A stretch of DNA of 64,000 nucleotides from CAZTQN01 sp964615765 (GTDB lineage Bacteria > Planctomycetota > Phycisphaerae > Phycisphaerales > UBA1924). Where the stretch lies: NCBI GenBank assembly GCA_964615765.1, contig CAZTQN010000004.1, positions 62,001 through 126,000 of the forward strand, in the 5' to 3' direction. Every line of letters begins with the position of its first letter. Within the stretch, counting starts at the first letter, position 1. Positions 33,190-42,267 of the stretch are shown one piece after another. The translations under genes were made by a program, and so were the position numbers. The notes under the pieces were generated by a model. That model was not told the DNA's origin. It searched no databases and worked only from the letters and a program-made list of their open reading frames with translations.

Positions 33190-34083
33190 TCACTGCCCGG
33201 TCTCATCACTGGGGATGCCGCCCCAAGAGAAGAAATTGCTGCCGAAGCCGTACTTGTCCGAGCCCTGGTTGGCGCGCTGGCGGGAGATCCCGTCGACCCG
33301 CAGGTCGCCGCGCAGCATGTGCAGCAGGTTCGACCGCGACGTGTTCGCGACCGTCTCGCGGTCCGGGCGGGTCCGCGCGCCGTGCCGCGGAACTTCGTCG
33401 TACGCGTCGGCCATCCACACCATCTCGTCCGGAGCCTTCACCACGCGCATCGGCCGATTGGTGGACACGCCGGTCCGGCTGAAGAACTCGTTGTCGTTGA
33501 ACCAATACTCCGTGTACCGCCGGATCGTCGGCTTGGTCTGCGTGACACTGAGGGAGTAGTCCGGGTCGACCGGGTCCAGGAAGAGGCGGCGTCCCTGAAC
33601 CTCCAAGTACTGACGCACCAGCGGATCCTTCACCGACGTCGCGCCGGCCGCACGCGGGCACTTGTAGACACTGCTCCGCACGTTCTCGCCAAGGAACTCC
33701 TCGAGCGCGTAGCCCATGAACCAGTGGCACCGGCTGGTCTGCGGGATCGAGCCGAAATCCGTGTCCAGCCGCAGCTCTTCCGGCACATCGGCGATGGGGA
33801 TCTTCCGCGCAAACAGGTTGGGCCACACCGGCTCCCGCTGCGCGTCCAGATACATCTGGATCGCGTACCCCACCTGGCGCATGTTGCTCTTGCAGATCAC
33901 ATCCCGGGCCGCGTCTCGCGCCGCCCCCAGCGACGGCAGCAAAATCGAGATCAGCAGCGCAATGATCGCGATCACCACCAGCAGCTCGATGAGCGTGAAC
34001 CCGCTCGCGCCCTGGGCCCGCCGCGCCCGCGCGCGGCTGATCACCACCGCCGTCCATCCCGTCACGCTCTTCGGACCGCTCAT
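33190..34083 (-). CDS. Prepilin-type (pseudopilin-like) protein in the sugar operon
   Basis: 297 residues. GFTLIELLVVIAIIALLIS at residues ~28-46 is a prepilin cleavage/stalk motif with Gly at -1 and Glu at +5, preceded by an unusually long basic leader (~27 residues). Then GAARDAARDVICKSNMRQVG, typical of the DUF1559-like family. The C-terminal motif LLHMLRGDLRVDG corresponds to the H-X9-DG position. RBS AGGAG lies just upstream of ATG 34083. Its location between a GH94 phosphorylase and an ABC importer is odd for a pilus component; it may bind glycans at the cell surface. Confidence 0.85.
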   Translation of the reverse strand: MSGPKSVTGWTAVVISRARARRAQGASGFTLIELLVVIAIIALLISILLPSLGAARDAARDVICKSNMRQVGYAIQMYLDAQREPVWPNLFARKIPIADVPEELRLDTDFGSIPQTSRCHWFMGYALEEFLGENVRSSVYKCPRAAGATSVKDPLVRQYLEVQGRRLFLDPVDPDYSLSVTQTKPTIRRYTEYWFNDNEFFSRTGVSTNRPMRVVKAPDEMVWMADAYDEVPRHGARTRPDRETVANTSRSNLLHMLRGDLRVDGISRQRANQGSDKYGFGSNFFSWGGIPSDETGQ

Positions 34084-34142
34084 GATCGGTCTCCTGTCTG
34101 CGCCGGCCGCGAGAACCGCGCCCGCCGCGTTGTATCCACGCA

Positions 34143-36737
34143 TCAACCCGGCAACGTACTGGCCCCGGCCGCCTTCGCGCCCGACGCCCGCACCTGCACC
34201 CCACCCGCCCCCCCACCATTCGCCCCGCCCGACACGCCCGCCTCCCACGCGACGGTCACGTCGATCGTCCCCGTCCCGCCATCATCTTCTACGCGGACCA
34301 CGTTCCCCTGGTGCGCTTTGCCGTTCACGTTCAGCACGACGCGCCCGTCGGCCCGCCACTGCTTCGCGTCAAACCGCACGCGCACCCGCTTGCCGCGCCA
34401 CACGCGCGTCGCCTCCACCTCGCCCAAGGCCGCGAACGGCACCGGATCGATCACGAGCCCGTCCCACACCGCCCGCACGCCCAGAATCCACTCCAGGCTC
34501 ACGCGATTCAGCCACGCCGCGCTGCCCGTGTACCACGTCCACCCCGCCTTGCCCGGCGTGGGGGAGATCGGCCCGTCCACATTCCCCGGCGTCACAAACG
34601 GTTCGGCGACGTACGCGTCCGCGTCCTGCCCGCGCAGCGGCGGCGAGATGCTCCGCCAGATCTTCTCGACGCTCTCGATATCCCGCCGCTTGCACGCCGC
34701 CGCCAGCGCCCACGTCGCCGCGTGCATGTACACGCCGCCGTTCTCGCGAAGCCCCGGCGCATACCGCGTGATGTACCCGATCGTCTCGTCCGGCGTCGTG
34801 TACGCCGGATAGCTCAAGACCGGGCCCATCGGGTGCAGCAGATGCTCGCGCACGCTGGCCCAGCAGGCGTCCTCACGCTCCTTCGGCGCCGTGCCGCTCA
34901 GCACGGCCCACGTCTGCGTGTTCAGGAAGATCTTGCCCTCGGCGTTCGACGCGGTGCCGATCCAGCGCCCGTCATCACGCGTCGCGGCCCGGTACCACCG
35001 CCCGCCGGAACTTCCCGACCCACCCGCCGACCCGCCGTCCGCATCCCACGCGTGCGCATTAACCGCGTCGATCAACGCCGCGCGGGCCTTGCGATACTCG
35101 CCCGCGAGCGCGATCTCCGCCGCTCCGTGCCCGTTGTGCCCCTTGGCCGTGTGCTCCAGCACGTGGGCGAAATCTTCTAGCACCACGCACAGCCACTGGG
35201 CCAGCCACACGCTCTCGCCCTTGCCCTCGACGCCCATCGACGACAGGCCGTCGTTCCAATCGCACGACCCGATCAGCGGCAGCCCGCGCGGGCTCTGCCG
35301 CTTCAGGCTCTTGGCGATCGACCGCCGGCAGTGCTCCAGCAGCGTCGCTCCGGAGGCATCATCCACAAACGGTGCCCGCTCGTTCAGGATGGCCCAGTCG
35401 CCCGTGTCCTTGATGTAGTTCGCCGTGATGTACGCCAGCCACAGGTAGTCGTCGCTGCACGCCGTCCGCAGGCCCATCTCCGCCAAGGGGTGCCACCAGT
35501 GGTACACGCTCCCGTCGGCGAACTGGTGGGCCGCGTGCAGCAGGATCTGCTTGCGCGTCTGCGCCGGATCCCGCGGCAGCCACACCTGGCTGTCCTGCAG
35601 TTGATCGCGGAACCCGAACGCGCCTGACTGCTGGTAATACCCCGTCCGCCCCCACAAGCGCCCGCTGATCGCCTGATACGCCAGCCACCGCGAGTTCAGC
35701 ATGTCGAAGTCCGGCATCGCCGACTTCACGCGGCTGGGCCCCGTGATCGTCTCCCACATCGCCGCCGCACCGTCGATCGCCTGCGCCGCCGCCTCCGGCG
35801 TCGTGAACGTGTCGATCAACTTCAGCGCCGCGGCTTCATCATCGCCGATCGCTATGGTGAACACGACCTCGACCGTCTGCCCCGGCGCGAGGCGAAGATC
35901 TCCGCCGAGCGCGCCCGCCGCGTCGCCGTACCGCCCGAAGTTCTGCGGCGCGTCCACACCCGGGATCGTCGTCGCCGTCATCACCTGCGGGCGATGCTCG
36001 CCGGTGTACCGACCCATGAACGTTGCCTTGTCGGCGATCGCCAGCGTCGCGTCAAACGGACCGCGCACGCCATGGGCCGCGACATACGGCCACGGGTGAT
36101 TCCAGTGCTTCTTCTCCCGCTCGACCGGGCCCAGGTCGTTGCGGTGCGGCGCGTCCCACATGTTCTTGTGCGCGACGATCGCGTGCGTCCCGCCGGCGCG
36201 CTGTTCGTGCCGCGTCGTGAAGAACAGGCGGTGAAACTCTCGCTTGATGTCCGGCGCCACGCCGCAGCACCACTCGAAGAACGACGCGACACGAATACGC
36301 CGCGCCTTCGCGCTCGTGTTGGTGATCTTCAGCCGCCAGACTTCGACGGTCTCCCGCGCGTCAACGGCGAGCGTCCACTCCGTCCGGATCCCGCCGCGCG
36401 ACGCCACGAACGTCGTGCTCCCGACGGCGTGCGTGCACGCGTACTCATCCAGCGTCGCCTGGCACGGCCCCGGGGCCGCCGACCACACGTCGCCCGTGTC
36501 CAGATCGCTCAGATAGAGGAACTTGCCGCGCCCATCGCGGGCCAGGTCCATGTCCCACCGGGTGAGGACGTTGAGCTGGGAGTTGTCACACCAGGTGAAG
36601 CCCCCGCCGTTCTGGCTGATGACCAGCCCGATGCGCCCGTTGCAGATCACGTTCACCCAGGGCATGGGCGTGCGGTGATCACGGATGGTGAAGGCTCGAC
36701 CGGTCGGATCAAAGGCCCCGTAGCGATTGGCAAGCAT
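34143..36737 (-). CDS. GH94-type glycoside phosphorylase
   Basis: 864 residues. N-terminal beta-sandwich (NRYGAFDPTGRAFTI, NGRIGLVISQNGGGFTW, NSQLNVLTRWDMD), then the (alpha/alpha)6 domain with SGAFGFRDQLQDS, VYHWWHP, SDDYLWLAYITANYI and SCDWNDGLSSMG. The DWND motif (residues 493-496) carries the catalytic acid Asp of GH94. The enzyme should cleave a beta-glucoside with phosphate, saving ATP; family members act on cellobiose, cellodextrin, chitobiose, laminaribiose or beta-1,2-glucan oligomers, and the motifs here do not decide. ATG 36737 matches the family start; a start 17 codons upstream would run into the operator region. First gene of the importer operon. Confidence 0.88.
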   Translation of the reverse strand: MLANRYGAFDPTGRAFTIRDHRTPMPWVNVICNGRIGLVISQNGGGFTWCDNSQLNVLTRWDMDLARDGRGKFLYLSDLDTGDVWSAAPGPCQATLDEYACTHAVGSTTFVASRGGIRTEWTLAVDARETVEVWRLKITNTSAKARRIRVASFFEWCCGVAPDIKREFHRLFFTTRHEQRAGGTHAIVAHKNMWDAPHRNDLGPVEREKKHWNHPWPYVAAHGVRGPFDATLAIADKATFMGRYTGEHRPQVMTATTIPGVDAPQNFGRYGDAAGALGGDLRLAPGQTVEVVFTIAIGDDEAAALKLIDTFTTPEAAAQAIDGAAAMWETITGPSRVKSAMPDFDMLNSRWLAYQAISGRLWGRTGYYQQSGAFGFRDQLQDSQVWLPRDPAQTRKQILLHAAHQFADGSVYHWWHPLAEMGLRTACSDDYLWLAYITANYIKDTGDWAILNERAPFVDDASGATLLEHCRRSIAKSLKRQSPRGLPLIGSCDWNDGLSSMGVEGKGESVWLAQWLCVVLEDFAHVLEHTAKGHNGHGAAEIALAGEYRKARAALIDAVNAHAWDADGGSAGGSGSSGGRWYRAATRDDGRWIGTASNAEGKIFLNTQTWAVLSGTAPKEREDACWASVREHLLHPMGPVLSYPAYTTPDETIGYITRYAPGLRENGGVYMHAATWALAAACKRRDIESVEKIWRSISPPLRGQDADAYVAEPFVTPGNVDGPISPTPGKAGWTWYTGSAAWLNRVSLEWILGVRAVWDGLVIDPVPFAALGEVEATRVWRGKRVRVRFDAKQWRADGRVVLNVNGKAHQGNVVRVEDDGGTGTIDVTVAWEAGVSGGANGGGAGGVQVRASGAKAAGASTLPG

Positions 36738-36783
36738 AGTGAAACTGTTGCTGAAACACCCCACGACCGGCGGACGCGGTCCC

Positions 36784-36831
36784 TGCAACCGCTTACACGC
36801 ACATCATGCCCGCTCTCTCCCGCCGCGTCAA
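36784..36831 (-). promoter_or_regulatory. Promoter with LacI-type operator (site B)
   Basis: On the minus strand: -35 TTGACG (36826-36831), 17-bp spacer, -10 CATGAT (36803-36808), 5-nt gap, operator TGTAAGCGGTTGCA (36784-36797) covering the predicted transcription start. It should control GH94, the pseudopilin, the small membrane protein and the ABC transporter, which follow without a clear terminator. Confidence 0.7.
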
Positions 36832-36945
36832 CTCCAATCGTCCTCGCGGTGTGGAAATCTCCGCTTTCTGACTCCCGGGATGGTCCGAAGTCGTGGGTTC
36901 TTTCGAACCCCCCGCCGGGCGGATGCCCAAACGGGGCGGAGCAAT

Positions 36946-36978
36946 AAAGAAGGGGGCGGCCGTTGTTGGCCGCCCCCT
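36946..36978 (-). terminator. Probable Rho-independent terminator
   Basis: An 11-bp stem (AGGGGGCGGCC / GGCCGCCCCCT) with a 6-nt loop; on the minus strand TCTTTATT follows. It lies 30 bp after the stop of the PEP-CTERM-like gene at 37009-37776. Confidence 0.7.
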
Positions 36979-37008
36979 CGCAGGAGAGTGTTGTGCAAAG
37001 AGCCCGAA

Positions 37009-37776
37009 TCAGCGGCGGCGACGCAGCGCCACCAGCCCGCCCAGGGCCATCACGCCCGCGGCGCTCGGCGCCGGGATGCCGATGATGCTGATGTTGCTGA
37101 ACTGCACGTCGGCCTGGCCGGGGTTGAACGCGAAGTTGTTCTGGGTGTACACGCCGACGAGGCTGTTGTCAGCCCAGCCCTGGAACGTGCCGCCCGCGTT
37201 CAGCGGCGCGGTGAACACGCCGTTGACGCCGTAGCGGACGAACGGCCCGCCGTCCGCGGTGCCGACGTAGATGATCTGCATCAGGAAGTCGCTGCCGACC
37301 GTCGCACGCGGGATCGCGTTGTTTTCCGGCTGGTTGTTGGAGAAGAACGGCATGCGACCGCCGAACGACGCGATTTCGCCGCCGTTGCCGGGCAGCAGCA
37401 CGAAGTTGCCGACGTCGGCCTGGAACGAGGAGGGATAGAACGGCGCGGTGCCGATCCAGATCCCGGCTTCCGACACCAGCGGGCCGTTGATGCGCCCGGT
37501 CACGGTCAACTGCCAGGACTCGGCGGCGCCGAACTGGTAGTTCGCCCCGTTGACGGCGAGCGCCGCGTGGTGGCGATTCGCGAACCCGGTCGTCGCCGTG
37601 TTGGTTTCCTGCCAGCGGATCCCGCCCAGCCCGTTGTTGGTGATCGCCAGGTTGCTGCTGGGCAGATCGTTGAACCAGCGCGTGCCCGCGTCGTTCAGGC
37701 TGTTGATGGTGCTGACTTGCCCCGCCGCCGCGCCGGCGCACATGGCGACGGCCAGAATCGCACAGATATTCCGCAT
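37009..37776 (-). CDS. Secreted PEP-CTERM-like protein, under the LacI-type operator
   Basis: 255 residues. Signal peptide ends near CAGAAAGQV. The body is beta-rich (ESWQLTVTGRINGPLVSEAG, IWIGTAPFYPSSFQADVGNF, FLMQIIYVGTADGGPFVRYG), like a lectin or choice-of-anchor jelly roll. The tail is IPAPSAAGVMALGGLVALRRRR, a PEP-CTERM-type sorting signal. RBS GAGGAG precedes ATG 37776. Its promoter carries operator site C, so it should be induced with the sugar-uptake genes; a surface glycan-binding role is an inference. Confidence 0.8.
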   Translation of the reverse strand: MRNICAILAVAMCAGAAAGQVSTINSLNDAGTRWFNDLPSSNLAITNNGLGGIRWQETNTATTGFANRHHAALAVNGANYQFGAAESWQLTVTGRINGPLVSEAGIWIGTAPFYPSSFQADVGNFVLLPGNGGEIASFGGRMPFFSNNQPENNAIPRATVGSDFLMQIIYVGTADGGPFVRYGVNGVFTAPLNAGGTFQGWADNSLVGVYTQNNFAFNPGQADVQFSNISIIGIPAPSAAGVMALGGLVALRRRR

Positions 37777-37848
37777 TTCTCGTTCTCCTCGCTCTTGGCC
37801 CGGCGTCAACCGGGTGATGAGTCACACAAACCCACGGGTCACGTGTCC

Positions 37849-37890
37849 CGTAATCGCTTACATCATGCCGCCGATTCCGGTTGCACGCAA
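37849..37890 (-). promoter_or_regulatory. Promoter with LacI-type operator (site C)
   Basis: On the minus strand: -35 TTGCGT (37885-37890), 17-bp spacer, -10 CATGAT (37862-37867), operator TGTAAGCGATTACG (37849-37862) overlapping the -10 by one base. It drives the gene starting at 37776. Confidence 0.65.
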
Positions 37891-37967
37891 GTCTTTCCGC
37901 ACGAATTCGGCGTGCAACCCAACACCCCGGTAGTCCCCCCGGGCCGGTTCCCCTCTGACGCCCCGTC

Positions 37968-37982
37968 CTGAAACTGTTTCAG
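37968..37982. promoter_or_regulatory. Perfect palindrome of LacI-operator type
   Basis: CTGAAACTGTTTCAG is a perfect palindrome around its central base, 8 bp after the stop of the lipoprotein gene. Ten of its bases (TGAAACTGTT) recur at 36740-36749, just upstream of the GH94 start. It may be a second operator class or a remnant; the loop is too tight for a terminator. Confidence 0.4.
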
Positions 37983-37989
37983 AACACCC

Positions 37990-39597
37990 TCACCGCCGCG
38001 ACGGCCCCACGCCGATCCGCCCGTACGTCGCCTGTACCCACGGGTGACTCTCGAACAGCCGCCAGATCAGCCCGCTCCGCGCGTTCTCGATCGCCAAGGT
38101 CAGCGGGCCCTGGTCGATCGCCACGCAGTCCGGAGCGACCCACCCGGTGCCCAGGTTGAACGAGTCCTGGAACCCGAAGTTGGGTTTCGAGCACGGGTCC
38201 GCCGCCGGCTCGCGCCACACCAGCGGCGTCCCGTCCGCCTTCTTGAGCGACCGGTAATACCGCAGGGCCGCCACCGCCCGGGCCGGGTCGAACATGATCG
38301 CGCACCCCGCCCCATACGGCGGGATCGTGCCGTCGCCGAAGTCGTCCTTGGGCGTGAACACCGCGAAGTCCACCTCCGGCTTGGCGTCCGACACCTGCAC
38401 CGCATCGGGAAACACGCCCGGCACGGCGTATCCCGTCACCGCGTCGTTCGCCGTCAGGCCCCACGCGTTCTCGCCCAGCGTCGGCACGCCCTTCGGGTTC
38501 GCCTCCGCCTTGAGTTGGTGCAGGCGCACCGCGCGACGGCTGTTCTCCCACCAGTCGACCCGCGGGCGGCGCTCGACGCCCTTCGCCGCCGGGTCGTCCG
38601 GCCCGCGCCCGGCGTAGTCCATGAACAGGTGCGCGAAGAAGTTGGTGAACAGCGCGCCCGACCACGGAAACCACACCATCGCCCCCGCGTCGCCGTACGT
38701 CCCCATCTGCCGCCGCAGCCGGTAGTACAACCGCTCGTCCACGCGATGCTCGGCCTTCGGCGACAAGGCCGCGAAGAAACTCACCAGCCGGTGCTCATCG
38801 CCCGAGTCGGCCCAGTAATACGGCAGGATCGCCCCGTCCCCCGTCGGGTTCTTGAAGTCCTTGGCCTTCCACCCCAGCGTGATGTACCCCTTCATGTGCG
38901 GCTCGTGCGCACGCGGGGTCTGCTCGACAAAGAACGTCCAGTCCGCCGCGGCGAGCATGCGGTCGGCCCGCTCCCGCGCCTCGCCCCCGAAGTACATCCC
39001 CGACACGACAAACCCGCCGAACAGCAGCGCCGTGTCGATCGTGCTGACCACGTCGTTGTCGATCGGCTTGGCGGTCTTGCCGTCGAGGAAGTGATAGAAC
39101 ACGCCCGCCTTGCGGTTGGTCGGCTCGTTCTCCAGCGCGCGCAGAATGCGCAGCGTCCGCTCTTCACCCTGGGCCCGCGTGATGTACCCGCGCTCGACCG
39201 CCGCCGGGATGGCGGCCAGTTGAAACCCCACGCCCGCAACGCTCGCGAACGACGCGCTCGACCGGTCGAACACCATCCCGGTCGCCGGGTCGCACGCGCA
39301 CCACAAGTACCAGAACGACGCCCGCTGCACCTCATCCAGAAACCGCTCATCGTCGGCCGAGAACGCAAAGGGCGGGCGCGGCACACCCGCGGGGGATTCG
39401 ATCGTCCACTCCGCCGCCCGTTTCGGCTGGGCCGGGGTCGGCGGGGGCGCGATCCACGTCGCCGCCGGCCTGTCGCGCCCCTCCGGCAAACGGCCCACGG
39501 AATGACCGGCGCACCCGCTCAGCATGGTGAGAACCCCCGCGAAAATGCCGGCGGCGCACCCGATCCGCACTGTTCCCGATGATGTAAGCCTTTGCAT
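37990..39597 (-). CDS. Lipoprotein with glycoamylase-like (alpha/alpha)6 domain
   Basis: 535 residues. Starts MQRLTSSG; signal peptide with lipobox LSGC (Cys ~28). Catalytic-domain features of the glycoamylase family (PF10091 type, which includes GH144 endo-beta-1,2-glucanases): FLDEVQRASFWYLWCACDPA, TGMVFDRSS, SFASVAGVGFQLAAIPAAVE, GVFYHFLDGKTAKP, STIDTALLFGGFVVSG, NAWGLTANDAVTGY. Likely a cell-envelope glycosidase that trims an external glucan before import; exact linkage unknown. The operator overlaps its first codons, and a good promoter puts transcription start at the ATG, so the mRNA may be leaderless. Divergent from the LacI-type regulator. Confidence 0.85.
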   Translation of the reverse strand: MQRLTSSGTVRIGCAAGIFAGVLTMLSGCAGHSVGRLPEGRDRPAATWIAPPPTPAQPKRAAEWTIESPAGVPRPPFAFSADDERFLDEVQRASFWYLWCACDPATGMVFDRSSASFASVAGVGFQLAAIPAAVERGYITRAQGEERTLRILRALENEPTNRKAGVFYHFLDGKTAKPIDNDVVSTIDTALLFGGFVVSGMYFGGEARERADRMLAAADWTFFVEQTPRAHEPHMKGYITLGWKAKDFKNPTGDGAILPYYWADSGDEHRLVSFFAALSPKAEHRVDERLYYRLRRQMGTYGDAGAMVWFPWSGALFTNFFAHLFMDYAGRGPDDPAAKGVERRPRVDWWENSRRAVRLHQLKAEANPKGVPTLGENAWGLTANDAVTGYAVPGVFPDAVQVSDAKPEVDFAVFTPKDDFGDGTIPPYGAGCAIMFDPARAVAALRYYRSLKKADGTPLVWREPAADPCSKPNFGFQDSFNLGTGWVAPDCVAIDQGPLTLAIENARSGLIWRLFESHPWVQATYGRIGVGPSRR

Positions 39598-39632
39598 CAC
39601 TAGAACGTACCGCATCGGCTCGATATCTTCAA
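39583..39632 (-). promoter_or_regulatory. Promoter with LacI-type operator over the start codon (site D)
   Basis: On the minus strand: -35 TTGAAG (39627-39632), 17-bp spacer, -10 TACGTT (39604-39609), six bases, then ATG 39597. The operator (TGCAAAGGCTTACA on the minus strand, 39583-39596) begins at the second base of the ATG. The predicted transcription start is at or next to the ATG. The region also separates this gene from the divergent regulator, so it could serve in autoregulation. Confidence 0.7.
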
Positions 39633-39636
39633 GACG

Positions 39637-40686
39637 GTGCTGCCCAAGGATGCCCGAAACCACCTCGACCCTCGGGCCGCCCGGCCGGCGTCCATGGAAG
39701 ATGTCGCCCGCGTCGCCGCGGTCTCCACGGCGACCGTCAGCCGGGTTCTGAACAACCCCGGGCTGGTCGCGCCCGAAACCGCCGCCCGCGTTCAGCGGGC
39801 CATCGAAGAGCTCGGCTACAAGCCCAACGTCTTCGCCCAGGGCCTCATGACCCGGCGCAGCCGCCTGCTGGGACTGCTGCTCCCGGACATTCACGGCGAG
39901 TTCTACTCCGAACTCCTCCGCGGCGCCGACGCCGAGGCCCGCCGCCAGAACTACCACCTGCTGGTCGCCTCCGAGGGTGGGGGCGGCGATACCGACGTGA
40001 CGCCCATGTTCTCCGGCGCCGTCGTCGGGTTCCTGGGCGGTCTGGCGATCATGCTGACCGAGCCCAACGAATCGCTCGCGCGGGAAGCCCGCACCGCGAA
40101 CCTCCCCATCGTCGTCATCGACGACGACTTCGCCGGCGAGCACGTCGACCGCGTGCTGGTCGACAACGCCGCCGGCACGCGCGAGGCCGTTGATCACCTG
40201 CTCGCGTCCGTCCCGCCGGACCGCTGCTACTTCATCGGCGGCCCGCGTTCGAACTTCGACTCGGCCCAGCGGGCCCGCGCCTTCGCCGAGCGCCTCGCCG
40301 AAGTCGCCCCCGTCGACCCCGCCCGCGTCCGCTCCGGCGAGTACAGCGTCGAATCCGGCCAGCGCCTCGCCGCCGAGATTCTCGACCAGCGCACGTCCAA
40401 GGCGCCCATCGGCGTGCTCGCGGCGAACGACGAGATCGCGTATGGCGTCATGCTCGCTGCCCAGGACCGAGGGCTCGATGTCCCGCGCGATGTCCGCATC
40501 GTCGGCTTCGACGACACCCGCCTCGCGTCGCTCGTGCGCCCGCAGATGAGCAGCGTGCGCGTTCCGATGTCCGAAGTCGGCGCCTCCGCCGTGCGCCTGC
40601 TCGTGCAGCGGGCCGCCGACCCGGCCCGCCCCGGCGAGACCATCCGCCTGGCCACACGCCTGATCGTCCGCGCAACCAGCGCCTGA
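39637..40686 (+). CDS. LacI-family transcriptional regulator
   Basis: 349 residues from the GTG at 39637; an ATG at 39694 would begin at MEDVARVAAVS, the usual LacI start, so the first 19 residues are uncertain. The HTH reads MEDVARVAAVSTATVSRVLN, followed by the hinge helix (PNVFAQGLMTRRS). The periplasmic-binding-protein-like domain has LLGLLLPDIHGEFYSELLRG, PIVVIDDDFAGEHVDRVLVD, LAANDEIAYGVMLAAQDRG and RIVGFDDTRLASLVRPQMSSV. It probably represses the five operator-bearing promoters around it and is released by an imported sugar. Its own start is 40 bp from operator site D. Confidence 0.93.
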   Translation: MLPKDARNHLDPRAARPASMEDVARVAAVSTATVSRVLNNPGLVAPETAARVQRAIEELGYKPNVFAQGLMTRRSRLLGLLLPDIHGEFYSELLRGADAEARRQNYHLLVASEGGGGDTDVTPMFSGAVVGFLGGLAIMLTEPNESLAREARTANLPIVVIDDDFAGEHVDRVLVDNAAGTREAVDHLLASVPPDRCYFIGGPRSNFDSAQRARAFAERLAEVAPVDPARVRSGEYSVESGQRLAAEILDQRTSKAPIGVLAANDEIAYGVMLAAQDRGLDVPRDVRIVGFDDTRLASLVRPQMSSVRVPMSEVGASAVRLLVQRAADPARPGETIRLATRLIVRATSA

Positions 40687-40836
40687 TCTGGTCGAAGCGC
40701 CCGGCCCGCAGCCTGAACGCTGCTCAATCTGAACCATCTTTCACGTCCGCGCTGGACCTTCAGCACGCCGGTGCGACCCGTCTACGGTTGGCCCGCGGCG
40801 ACCGCCCCCAACCTCGCGTCGCCGCCGGAGACCGAC

Positions 40837-42219
40837 ATGCCTTTCCCCGCACAGTTCCTCTGGGGCGCCGCCACCAGTTCGTACCAGATCGAAGGCTCAC
40901 CCACCGCCGACGGCGCCGGCCCATCCGTCTACGAGCCGTTCTGCAAGCGCCCCGGGGCCGTCTTCTCCGGACACTCCGGCCAGATCGCCAGCCAGCACTA
41001 CACCCGCTGGCGCGAGGACGTCGGCATCATGCGCGACCTCAACCTGCAGGCCTACCGCTTCAGCGTTGCGTGGGGCCGCGTACTGCCCGACGGCACCGGC
41101 CGCGTGAACGAAGCCGGCCTCGGCTTCTACGACCGCCTCGTCGACGCGCTGCTGGAAGCCAAGATCCAGCCCTGGGTCACGCTCTTCCACTGGGACCTCC
41201 CGCTCGCCCTCAATCACCGCGGCGGGTGGTTCAACCGCGACATCGCCAACTGGTTCGCGGATTACGCCGCGTTGGTCGTCGACCAGCTCGGCGACCGCGT
41301 CAAGCACTGGATGACCATCAACGAGCCGCAGGTCTTCATCAAGTTCGGCTACGGCGACGGCATCGTCGCACCGGGCCTCAAGCTCGGGCTCGATGAACAG
41401 GTCGTCGCGTGCCACCACGCCCTCCGCGCCCACGGCGCCGGCGTGCAAGCCATTCGGGCCGCCTCACCGTCGCCGTGCCAGGTCGGCTGGGCCTTGGTCA
41501 ACCGCACGTTCTACCCCGCGACCGATGCGGCCGCCGACGTCGAAGCCGCCCGCCGCTGCACCATGGGCGTGCTGACGCCGGACCTCTGGAACAACACCTG
41601 GTACGCCGACCCCGCCTTCTTCGGGCACTATCCGGAAGACGGGCTCAAACTCTTCGGCCCCGCCGCTCAGCCCCCCATCGAGCCCGGCGACATGGCCCAG
41701 ATCCGCCAGCCGCTCGATTTCTACGGCGTGAACATCTACGACGGCGTGCCCGTCCGCGCCAAGGCGCCCACGCCCGCCGCCCCGGCCGATTACGAGACCG
41801 TCCCCTTCCCCGACGGGCATCCGCAGACGGCCTTCCGCTGGTTCATCACGCCGCCCGCGCTCCGCTTCGGGCCGCGCTTTGTCAGCGAGCGCTACAAGGT
41901 CCCGGTCTACATCACCGAGAACGGCCTCTCCAACGTCGACTGGGTCATGTCCGACGGCAAGGTCCACGACCCGCAGCGCACCGACTACACCCGGCGCTAC
42001 CTCATCGAACTCGAGAAGGCCATCGCCGACGGCGCCGACATTCGCGGCTACTTCCACTGGTCCCTGCTCGACAACTTCGAGTGGGCCGCCGGTTACCGCG
42101 AACGCTTCGGGCTCGTCCACGTCGACTACGCCACCGGCACGCGCACCGTGAAGGAATCCGCCAAGTGGTACCGCGGCGTGATCACCAGCAACGGGCGTGC
42201 GCTGCACACACATTCTTAA
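40837..42219 (+). CDS. GH1 beta-glucosidase
   Basis: 460 residues, the standard GH1 length. FLWGAATSSYQIEGSP at the start, TINEP with acid/base Glu 163, and ITENG with nucleophile Glu 361; FHWSLLDNFEWAAGY and RFGLVHVDY near the end are the family signature. Cytoplasmic, no signal peptide. It should cleave imported beta-glucosides to glucose and complements the GH94 phosphorylase. GGAG lies 6 nt before the ATG. No clear copy of the operator precedes it; TGAACCATCTTTCA at 40730-40743 is only a weak match. Confidence 0.95.
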   Translation: MPFPAQFLWGAATSSYQIEGSPTADGAGPSVYEPFCKRPGAVFSGHSGQIASQHYTRWREDVGIMRDLNLQAYRFSVAWGRVLPDGTGRVNEAGLGFYDRLVDALLEAKIQPWVTLFHWDLPLALNHRGGWFNRDIANWFADYAALVVDQLGDRVKHWMTINEPQVFIKFGYGDGIVAPGLKLGLDEQVVACHHALRAHGAGVQAIRAASPSPCQVGWALVNRTFYPATDAAADVEAARRCTMGVLTPDLWNNTWYADPAFFGHYPEDGLKLFGPAAQPPIEPGDMAQIRQPLDFYGVNIYDGVPVRAKAPTPAAPADYETVPFPDGHPQTAFRWFITPPALRFGPRFVSERYKVPVYITENGLSNVDWVMSDGKVHDPQRTDYTRRYLIELEKAIADGADIRGYFHWSLLDNFEWAAGYRERFGLVHVDYATGTRTVKESAKWYRGVITSNGRALHTHS

Positions 42220-42267
42220 CACTGGCGCGGGCGCGAGACGGTTTCGGAAAAACCTACCCTCGCGCCC

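Noticed and set aside
36737..36788. GH94 start 17 codons upstream
   Set aside because: It would place the start inside the operator, and the extra residues (QGPRPPVVGCFSN) do not match the family.
40730..40743. Sixth LacI-type operator in front of the GH1 gene
   Set aside because: TGAACCATCTTTCA matches only the outer bases; too weak to include in the set.
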